A stretch of 10,804 bases of DNA, from assembly GCA_002279285.1 (NCBI GenBank), contig NCBR01000065.1:1-10804 (forward strand). Direction: 5' to 3'. Every line of letters starts with the position of its first letter. Positions within the stretch are counted from its first letter, which is position 1. This DNA comes from Acidobacteria bacterium 37-71-11. GTDB taxonomy: Bacteria; Acidobacteriota; Thermoanaerobaculia; Thermoanaerobaculales; Thermoanaerobaculaceae. A program made the translations under genes and the position numbers. Positions 1-5,648 of the stretch are shown here, piece after piece. The notes beneath the pieces are model-generated. The model was not told the origin of the DNA. It saw only the letters and a list, made by a program, of their open reading frames with translations, and did not search any database.

Positions 1-2229
1 GCTGCGCAGCGTGGCGGCGGAGACCACGTTGAACTGGACGTGGTGCCCGTCGGCCTTGAAGTAGCTCCGCACCAGCTGCGCGAGGCGGGCAATCCCCTCA
101 TCTCCGGCGAGGACCTCCGGCGTGAACTTCATGTTGAGCAGCGTGCCTCCGGTCTTGACGTGGTCCATCTTGGCGGCCGAGCGGAACACCGCGGTCGGGC
201 CGCGCCGGTCCGCGCCCTGCACCGGCGAGATCCCCTCCGACAGCGGCTTCCCTGCCCGGCGCCCGTCGGGGGTGGCGCCGCACACCGCGCCGAAGTACAC
301 GTGGCACGTCGTCGGCAGCATCTCGAGCCGGTAGTGGCCGCCCCTCGCCGTGGGGCGGCCGTCGATGCAGGCAAACGCCGCGGCGAACGTCCGCACCATG
401 AGGTCGTCGGCCGCATCGTCGTCGTTGCCGTACTTCGGCATCGTGTTGACCAGGCGGGAGCGTAGCGGCTCGTCCCCCGCGAAGTCCGCGTCAAGCGCCG
501 CGATCAGTTCCGGCAGCGACGCCGCACGGTCCTCGAACACCAGCCGCCGCAGCGCGGCGAGCGAGTCGGTGACGGTGCCGATCCCCACCGCCTGGATGAA
601 CGTGTTGTTGTAGCGCGCGCCGCCGGCGTTGTAGTCCCTGCCGTTGGCGATGCAGTCGTCGGTGAGGACAGAGAGGAACGGCGCCGGCATCTCGGTCGCG
701 TACAGGCGTTCGATCGCCTGGTTGCCGCGGACCTTGACGTCCACGAGGTGGCGCAGCTGCGCGGCGAACGCGGCGAACACATCGTCGAACGCCGCCATCC
801 CGCCGGGGCTCCCGGTCGCCGGCCCGAGCCGCACGCCGGTGCGCGGGTCCACCCCGTCGTGTAACGCCAGCTCCAGCACCTTGGCGAGGTTGAAGTAGCC
901 GGTGAGGATGTACGCTTCCTTGCCGAAGGCGCCGACCTCGACACAGCCGGAGCAGCCGCCGGCCCGTGCGTCCTCCAGCGTCTTCCCCTGTCGGAGCTGC
1001 TCCTCGACCACCGCGTCGGCGTTGAACAGCGACGGAAAACCGTACCCCTTGCGGATGACCCGCAGGGCGTGCTCGAGGACCGGGCCGGGCGTCTTGCGCG
1101 AGAGCTGCAGGTTCGACGACGGCTGCAGCAGGTGCATCTCGTCGACGATCTCGAGCAGCAGGTGCGTGACCTCGTTGGCGCCGTCGGAGCCGTCGGCGAG
1201 CAGGCCGCCGAGGTTGATGTTGGCGAAGTCGGTGTAGGTGCCGCTCTCCTCGGCCGTGACCCCGACCTTGGGCGGCGCCGGGTGGTTGTTGAACTTGACG
1301 AAGAAGCACTCGAGCAACTCGCGTGCCGACGCCTCGGTCAGCGTGCCGTCGGCGAGACCGCGGCGGTAGAACGGCAGCAGGTGCTGGTCGAGGTGCCCGG
1401 GGTTGAACGCGTCCCAGCCGTTCAGCTCGGTGATCACGCCGAGGTGGCAGAACCAGTACGCCTGCAGCGCCTCGTGGAAGTCGCGCGGCGCGTGTGCCGG
1501 GACGCGGCGGCACACCGCCGCGATGCGCTCGAGCTCGGCCCGCCGCTGCGGATCGGCGGCGGCGGCCATCTCCTCGGCCAGCGCGGCGTGGCGCTCGGCG
1601 AAGAGGACGACCGCGTCGCAGGCGATCTCCATCGCGTCGAGCTGCTCGCGCCGGTCGTACGCCTGTGCGTCGCCGGCGAAGTCGAGCGCGGCCCTGGCGC
1701 GCGCGATGTCGACCTTGAAGTCGACCATCCCCTTGCGGTAAATCTTGTCGTCGAGGACGGTGTGCCCGGGGGCGCGCTGCTCCATGAACTCGGTGAACAC
1801 CCCGGCGTCGTACGCGGCGCGCCACTCCTCCGGCAGCATCGCGAACATCCGGTCGCGCAGCGAGCGCCCGCGCCAGAACGGGATCACGGTGCGCTCGTAC
1901 AGCTCGCGGCACTCGGCCGGCGCGCGGTACGGGGTCTTCGGCCGCGAGTCGAGGATCGCCAGGTCCTCGAGGCTGTGGCAGGTCAGCTCCGGGTACGTCG
2001 GCACCGCTTTCGGGCGCGGCCCGCGCTCGCCGACAATCAGCTCGCCGTCGCCGATCCAGATCGTCTTGCGCTCGCACAGGTGGCGGAACGCCCGCGCGCG
2101 CAGCACCGGCGGCGACCAGCGCCCGAGGTTGTCGCGGTAGAACTCAGTCATCAGCGCGGCGCGCTCCCCGGAGAGCGTGGGGACGGCGTCGAGGGTCTCC
2201 TGCCGGAGCCGGCGGGTGCGTTCGTTCAT
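1..2229 (-). CDS. hypD: Glycyl radical enzyme, trans-4-hydroxyproline dehydratase (HypD) type; C-terminus cut by window edge
   Basis: This PFL-like glycyl radical enzyme most likely removes water from trans-4-hydroxyproline to give pyrroline-5-carboxylate, an oxygen-sensitive cytosolic reaction. The window holds 743 codons of an expected ~790. The thiyl-radical loop reads SGCVEVGAFGKEAYILTGY, with Cys429, Glu431 and Tyr445. From memory, C. difficile HypD uses F152, H160, D278, S334, D339, F340, C434, E436, Y450 and T645. The matching residues here are F148, H156, D273, S329, D334, F335, C429, E431, Y445 and T640, at a steady offset of -4 and then -5. The N-terminal stretch PKAVPTYPELTCHS is also typical of the family. 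The glycyl-radical motif (RVxG) should lie about 17 codons past the left edge. The ATG at 2229 has a GGAGG ribosome site inside the end of the upstream activase gene. A D-hydroxyproline dehydratase or another dehydratase of the same clade is the main alternative. Confidence 0.85.
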   Translation of the reverse strand, partial: MNERTRRLRQETLDAVPTLSGERAALMTEFYRDNLGRWSPPVLRARAFRHLCERKTIWIGDGELIVGERGPRPKAVPTYPELTCHSLEDLAILDSRPKTPYRAPAECRELYERTVIPFWRGRSLRDRMFAMLPEEWRAAYDAGVFTEFMEQRAPGHTVLDDKIYRKGMVDFKVDIARARAALDFAGDAQAYDRREQLDAMEIACDAVVLFAERHAALAEEMAAAADPQRRAELERIAAVCRRVPAHAPRDFHEALQAYWFCHLGVITELNGWDAFNPGHLDQHLLPFYRRGLADGTLTEASARELLECFFVKFNNHPAPPKVGVTAEESGTYTDFANINLGGLLADGSDGANEVTHLLLEIVDEMHLLQPSSNLQLSRKTPGPVLEHALRVIRKGYGFPSLFNADAVVEEQLRQGKTLEDARAGGCSGCVEVGAFGKEAYILTGYFNLAKVLELALHDGVDPRTGVRLGPATGSPGGMAAFDDVFAAFAAQLRHLVDVKVRGNQAIERLYATEMPAPFLSVLTDDCIANGRDYNAGGARYNNTFIQAVGIGTVTDSLAALRRLVFEDRAASLPELIAALDADFAGDEPLRSRLVNTMPKYGNDDDAADDLMVRTFAAAFACIDGRPTARGGHYRLEMLPTTCHVYFGAVCGATPDGRRAGKPLSEGISPVQGADRRGPTAVFRSAAKMDHVKTGGTLLNMKFTPEVLAGDEGIARLAQLVRSYFKADGHHVQFNVVSAATLRS

Positions 2230-2233
2230 CGCC

Positions 2234-3175
2234 TCATCCTCCGATCGTCGTCGGAACCCCGAGCGGCGCAAAGACCGCCGCGAGCGATGCCATCCGTTCC
2301 GGCGGCGGCGCCACGGTACCGGCGAGCGGGTCCTCGCGCCCGAGCCGCGCCCGCTTGCCGGCGGCGGTGCGATGGTACGGCAGCAGGCTCACCCGCCGCA
2401 CGTTCGGCGTCGCGGCCGCGAGGCGCGCGACGGCGGCCAGGCCGGCCTCGTCGTCGTTCAGCCCCGGGATGACCGGGACCCGCAACCAGATCGCCACGCC
2501 GCCGCGCGCCACCGCCGCGAGGTTGGCGAGGATCGGATCGAGCGGCGCCCCGGTGAGGGCGAGATGACGCGCGGGGTCGAGCGTCTTGACGTCCCACAGG
2601 AGCAGGTCGGCGCGCTCGGCGACCGCCAGCGCCGCCTCGCGCGGCCCGAGACCGCAAGTGTCCACCGCCGTGTGCAGCCCGGCGCGGCGGCACACCTCGA
2701 GGCAAGCGAGGAGGAACGGGGCCTGCGCCAGCGGCTCGCCGCCGGAGAACGTCACCCCGCCGCCCGACTCCTCGTACGCCATGCGGTCGCGCACGACTTC
2801 GGCCGCCACTTCGGCCACGGTCCAGCGGCGTCCGGCGATCTCGCGCGCCCGCGCCGGGCACGCCTCGGCACACTTCAGGCACCCCGTGCACCCCTCCGAC
2901 CCGACCGCCGCCCCGGCCGGCAACGGACCATCCGGCCGTTCGCAGGCGTCGACGCACGCGCCGCAGTCCAGGCAGCGGGCCGCGTTGACCAGCACCTCCG
3001 GCGCGAACGCGATCCCCTCCGGGTTGTGACACCAGGGGCAGCGCAACGGGCACCCCTTGAGGAAAACCGTCGTCCGGATGCCGGGCCCGTCGTGGAACGA
3101 CGCCCGCTGCACGTTGAAGACCGTGCCGGTCGGCTCGCCGTCGGCGGCGGACGAATTCAGGTTCCGCGCACTCAT
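2234..3175 (-). CDS. Glycyl radical enzyme activating enzyme (radical SAM)
   Basis: This 313-residue protein would install the glycyl radical on the enzyme encoded just downstream, using S-adenosylmethionine and a reduced iron-sulfur cluster. The N-terminal region VQRASFHDGPGIRTTVFLKG is typical of activases. The radical-SAM cluster motif CPLRCPWC places Cys42, Cys46 and Cys49. Two ferredoxin-type 4Fe-4S sites follow, at Cys68/71/74/78 and Cys96/99/102/106, as in the dehydratase and decarboxylase activases and unlike the short PflA of pyruvate formate-lyase. The SAM-binding FSGGEP motif is at about 143-148. The ATG at 3175 has a GAGG only 4 bases upstream, which is close but usable. Only 4 bases separate its stop from the ATG of its partner, so the two form an operon, with activase first. 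All key residues are present. Confidence 0.93.
   Translation of the reverse strand: MSARNLNSSAADGEPTGTVFNVQRASFHDGPGIRTTVFLKGCPLRCPWCHNPEGIAFAPEVLVNAARCLDCGACVDACERPDGPLPAGAAVGSEGCTGCLKCAEACPARAREIAGRRWTVAEVAAEVVRDRMAYEESGGGVTFSGGEPLAQAPFLLACLEVCRRAGLHTAVDTCGLGPREAALAVAERADLLLWDVKTLDPARHLALTGAPLDPILANLAAVARGGVAIWLRVPVIPGLNDDEAGLAAVARLAAATPNVRRVSLLPYHRTAAGKRARLGREDPLAGTVAPPPERMASLAAVFAPLGVPTTIGG
2238..2242 (-). promoter_or_regulatory. Ribosome binding site of the glycyl radical enzyme gene
   Basis: GGAGG on the minus strand lies 8 bases before the ATG at 2229. It sits in the last codons of the activase gene (stop at 2236-2234). It fixes the start and suggests coupled translation of activase and enzyme. 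Confidence 0.75.
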
Positions 3176-3297
3176 CCGACCTCAGAATAGGCCACGCCCG
3201 CCCCGATGTCTCGTACGGCGGCCGGCAGCGGCGTGGGGCCTGCGCGTACAATGAAACGCTGCCCGGCGCCGTACACGCAAGGGGGAGCAGGCGCGCC
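3176..3297. promoter_or_regulatory. Divergent intergenic region with candidate promoters
   Basis: These 122 bases separate the leftward glycyl-radical operon from the rightward ExeA/GspB pair and must hold promoters for both. On the plus strand TACAAT at 3247-3252 resembles a -10 box, but there is no good -35 box 16-18 bases upstream. An AGGGGGAG ribosome site at 3280-3287 precedes the ATG at 3298. No clear operator or FNR-like palindrome was seen. Confidence 0.35.
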
Positions 3298-4110
3298 ATG
3301 TACGAACAGTTCTACGGCCTTTCGGCCCCGCCGTTCTCGATCACGCCGGACCCGCGCTACCTGTTCTTCTCGCGCCGGCACCGCGAGGCGTTCGAGCACA
3401 TGCTGTACGGCATCACGCAGCGCAAGGGGTTCATCCAGATCACCGGCGAGGTCGGGGCGGGCAAGAGCACGCTGTGCCGCGCGATCCTCGAGGAACTCGG
3501 GCCGGGCTATGCGACCGCGCTGATCTTCAACCCGGTGATGAGCCCGATTCAGCTCCTGCGCGCGATCCTGCACGAGCTCGGCCTCCCCGACACCGGCAAC
3601 GACCGCCTCCGCCTCACCCGCCGCCTCAACGAGTTCCTCCTTGCCCGCCTCCAGGCGGGCCAGGACGTGGTGCTGTTCGTGGACGAGGCGCAGGACCTCA
3701 CCGACGACATGCTGGAGGAGGTCCGCCTGCTCTCCAACCTCGAGACCGACGACCGCAAGCTGCTCCAGATCGTCCTCCTCGGCCAGCCGGAGCTGCGCGA
3801 CCGCCTCGAGCGCGCCGAGCTGCGCCAGCTGCGGCAGCGCATCACCGTGCGCTACCACCTCGGCCCGATCGAGCCGGAGGAGACCGAGGCGTACATCCTC
3901 CACCGCCTCGCCGTGGCCGGCGCCAACGGCCGCCCCACGTTCACGCCCGCGGCGGTCCGGGCGATCCACCGCCACTCGCGCGGCGTGCCTCGCCTGATCA
4001 ACGCGGTCTGCGACAAGACGCTGCTCGCCGGCTACGTGGAGGAACGCGACCTACTCAGCTGGTGGCAGGTGCGGCGCGCGGTGCGCGACCTCGAGGGGGA
4101 CGACCGATGA
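3298..4110 (+). CDS. exeA: ExeA/GspA-family AAA ATPase
   Basis: This is a 270-residue AAA+ ATPase of the ExeA type. In the known Aeromonas system ExeA works with ExeB/GspB at the inner membrane to help the secretin assemble through peptidoglycan; similar ATPases accompany polysaccharide and exosortase clusters. The opening YEQFYGLSAPPFSITPDPRY is a family signature. Walker A is GEVGAGKST at 50-58 (Lys56), Walker B is VVLFVDEAQ at 124-132, sensor 1 is LLGQPEL at about 160-166, and a sensor-2-like GVPRLIN is at 229-235. The protein ends directly after the AAA lid. It therefore lacks the C-terminal peptidoglycan-binding part of the ~550-residue Aeromonas protein, and no membrane segment is visible. 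Its stop overlaps the next start as ATGA, which implies translational coupling. No other type II secretion genes are in the window. Confidence 0.9.
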   Translation: MYEQFYGLSAPPFSITPDPRYLFFSRRHREAFEHMLYGITQRKGFIQITGEVGAGKSTLCRAILEELGPGYATALIFNPVMSPIQLLRAILHELGLPDTGNDRLRLTRRLNEFLLARLQAGQDVVLFVDEAQDLTDDMLEEVRLLSNLETDDRKLLQIVLLGQPELRDRLERAELRQLRQRITVRYHLGPIEPEETEAYILHRLAVAGANGRPTFTPAAVRAIHRHSRGVPRLINAVCDKTLLAGYVEERDLLSWWQVRRAVRDLEGDDR

Positions 4111-4889
4111 GCCTGGTCAGCGAGGCGCTGCGCAAAGCGCGGGCGGAGTCGCTCGCCGGGGGCGCGCACCAGCGCGGCGTCGTGTTCCGCACCACCGTCG
4201 TTCTCGGCGCCCGCGGGCCGCGGATCGGTCTCGGCTGGCTCCTCGGCGGGGCGGCCCTCGCCGCCGGGGTCGCAGGCGGCGCCGTCGCCTGGTGGCTCCT
4301 CCCCGGTCGCGGCGGTACCCCGCCGGCCTCCGTCTCGACATCCGCCGCCGCGGCCGGACCGGCGGCGCGCCGGCCGGCCCCAGCCCCCGCACCCACGGCA
4401 GCGGACGCCAACCCTCCAACGCACGCGGGTCCGGCGGTGGCCGCGCCACCCGCAACGTTCGAGACCGCGGCCGGGCGGGCGGCAGCGCCCGGGCCGGCGC
4501 CTGCACCCAGAAATGACACGGTCGCCGCGACGGCCCCGGCGCCGGAGACGGTGCGGCCTGTTCGGCCTCCGGCGGGCACGGAGCGCCAGGCGCTGCCCGT
4601 CGCTCCCGCACAGGAACACCCCAAGACGGCGCCCGTTGCCGCCCGACAGACCCCCGTAACCGCCGCCGCGGGAGGGCGCGAACGCACCTTCGGGCTCGAC
4701 GCCGACCTCGGCTACGCCAAGTTCCACCTCGACTACATCGTGTACCGCTCGAAGGCCCCGTTTGCCGGCATCAACGGCCAGCAGGTCATGATCGGCAGCA
4801 TCATCGAGGGGTTTACCGTCGAGGAGATCGGCCCCGACGATGTCCGCCTCCGCGACGCCAAGGGCTCGGTGGTGCTCAGGATCCCCTGA
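4107..4889 (+). CDS. gspB: GspB/ExeB-like inner-membrane protein
   Basis: This 260-residue protein is the expected partner of the ExeA-type ATPase upstream. The start MSLVSEALRKARAE is the usual N-terminal tail of GspB-like proteins. A single membrane helix follows at about 41-65. A long Ala/Pro-rich linker (about 68-190) would cross the periplasm. The C-terminal domain (about 194-260) contains APFAGINGQQVMIGSIIEGF and then VEEIGPDDVRLRD, the pattern of the GspB C-terminal domain, which in relatives contacts the secretin GspD. The ATG at 4107 overlaps the ATPase stop by four bases. Longer in-frame extensions upstream run inside the ATPase gene and were rejected. Sequence outside the two ends is low in complexity, so homology rests on the termini. 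Confidence 0.82.
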   Translation: MSLVSEALRKARAESLAGGAHQRGVVFRTTVVLGARGPRIGLGWLLGGAALAAGVAGGAVAWWLLPGRGGTPPASVSTSAAAAGPAARRPAPAPAPTAADANPPTHAGPAVAAPPATFETAAGRAAAPGPAPAPRNDTVAATAPAPETVRPVRPPAGTERQALPVAPAQEHPKTAPVAARQTPVTAAAGGRERTFGLDADLGYAKFHLDYIVYRSKAPFAGINGQQVMIGSIIEGFTVEEIGPDDVRLRDAKGSVVLRIP

Positions 4890-4892
4890 ATT

Positions 4893-4924
4893 CCTTCGCC
4901 CCGCCACCGGCGGGGCTGCAATGG
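4893..4924. terminator. Hairpin between convergent gspB and pnuC; repeat-like
   Basis: A perfect 8-base stem, GCCCCGCC at 4898-4905 and GGCGGGGC at 4909-4916 with loop ACC, lies between two convergent genes and could stop transcription from both sides. There is no clear T run, so factor-independent termination is uncertain. The arms are identical to those of the hairpin at 9120-9138. The 13 bases CCTTCGCCCCGCC at 4893-4905 recur exactly at 9203-9215, so this may be a reduced copy of the palindromic element there. Confidence 0.55.
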
Positions 4925-4939
4925 CCGCGAGCGGGACGG

Positions 4940-5620
4940 TCAACACGACGGGCCTGCGGTCAGCGCATGGGCTTCGCTCCGCCGCCACTCGAGCAGGCCG
5001 GCGATGCACATCGCGAGGAAGATCGCGTACAGCACGGCCGTGAGCGGCAGCGCCCGCGACGCGTACAGGCCGACGTAGATCACGTCCACCGCGATCCACA
5101 GGTGCCAGTTCTCGATCAGCTTGCGGGTGAGCATGTACTGCGCCGCGAGGCTCATCGAGGTCGTGAGCGCGTCGAGGAACGGCGCCGAGTCGTGGATCGT
5201 CAGCAAGAACGCCCGGCCGGCCACCGTCATCACCACGACCGCGACCGCGATCACCGCGCCCTCGCGCCAGCGCGTGCGCTGCACCGCGAGCCGGGTGTGC
5301 CCGCTGCCCCCGTGCAGCCACAGGTACCAGCCCAGGATCGAGAGGACGATGTAGACGACCTGCAGCGACATGTCGGCGAACAGCCGCGCCCGGAAGAACA
5401 CCACGGCGTAGAACGCGTTGTTGGCGATGCCGATCGGCCAGGTCCAGATGTTCTCCTCGACGAGCAGCCAGACGCACCACGCCCCTGTGACGAACCCCAG
5501 CACCTCGGTCAGCCCGAGCGGCGCGACCCGGGCCGCCGACAGGCCGATCAACACCGCCGACCCGACGGCGCCGAGCGCCAGACCCGCAACCCGAATCCGC
5601 GCCCTCAACTCACGCCGCAA
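4940..5620 (-). CDS. pnuC: PnuC-family vitamin/nicotinamide riboside transporter
   Basis: This 226-residue polytopic membrane protein belongs to the PnuC family, facilitators for nicotinamide riboside and, in relatives, thiamine or riboflavin. About seven membrane helices can be drawn between residues 12 and 210. Family motifs are ENIWTWPIGIANNAFY (56-71), QVVYIVLSILGWYLW (87-101) and ENWHLWIAVDVIYVGLY (170-186). The substrate cannot be decided from these. No riboswitch fits upstream, because the molybdenum-hydroxylase gene ends only 27 bases before it and the two are probably co-transcribed. The start is weak: the only in-frame choice that keeps the first helix is TTG at 5620, with no good ribosome site. 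A better ATG (5648 or 5630) lies one frame away, so a one-base error or a restart mechanism is possible. Confidence 0.85.
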   Translation of the reverse strand: MRRELRARIRVAGLALGAVGSAVLIGLSAARVAPLGLTEVLGFVTGAWCVWLLVEENIWTWPIGIANNAFYAVVFFRARLFADMSLQVVYIVLSILGWYLWLHGGSGHTRLAVQRTRWREGAVIAVAVVVMTVAGRAFLLTIHDSAPFLDALTTSMSLAAQYMLTRKLIENWHLWIAVDVIYVGLYASRALPLTAVLYAIFLAMCIAGLLEWRRSEAHALTAGPSC

Positions 5621-5648
5621 AACGTAACATGAGGTACCTGGTACCCAT
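5610..5648 (-). other. TAATG restart point and 12-codon frame overlapping the pnuC start
   Basis: The stop codon of the upstream gene overlaps an ATG as TAATG. That ATG opens a 12-codon frame, MGTRYLMLRFAA, which ends with TGA at 5612-5610, just inside pnuC. Removing one T from the TTTT run at 5622-5619 would join it to pnuC as MGTRYLMLRL followed by RRELRARIRV. It could be the real pnuC start broken by an indel, a short leader, or chance. Confidence 0.3.
5633..5645. repeat. Short palindrome GGTACC-T-GGTACC
   Basis: Two copies of the self-complementary GGTACC are separated by one base, giving both a direct repeat and an inverted repeat of 13 bases. It lies between the molybdenum-hydroxylase stop and the pnuC start. 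A role as an operator or RNA structure is only conjecture. Confidence 0.35.

Noticed and set aside
491..2077. Minus-strand frame of 528 codons inside the glycyl radical enzyme gene
   Set aside because: It is a shifted frame made of Arg and Ala runs; the frame starting at 2229 carries all enzyme motifs across the region.
1..2229. Pyruvate formate-lyase or choline TMA-lyase identity
   Set aside because: Pyruvate formate-lyase has adjacent cysteines and no Cys-x-Glu dehydratase motif; the residues after the catalytic Cys fit HypD and not CutC.
3247..3252. TACAAT as a firm sigma-70 promoter for the ExeA gene
   Set aside because: No acceptable -35 box or extended -10 accompanies it; kept only as a candidate in the intergenic entry.
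5621..5647. Riboswitch (TPP, FMN or NAD type) controlling pnuC
   Set aside because: Only 27 bases separate pnuC from the upstream gene, too short for any known aptamer.
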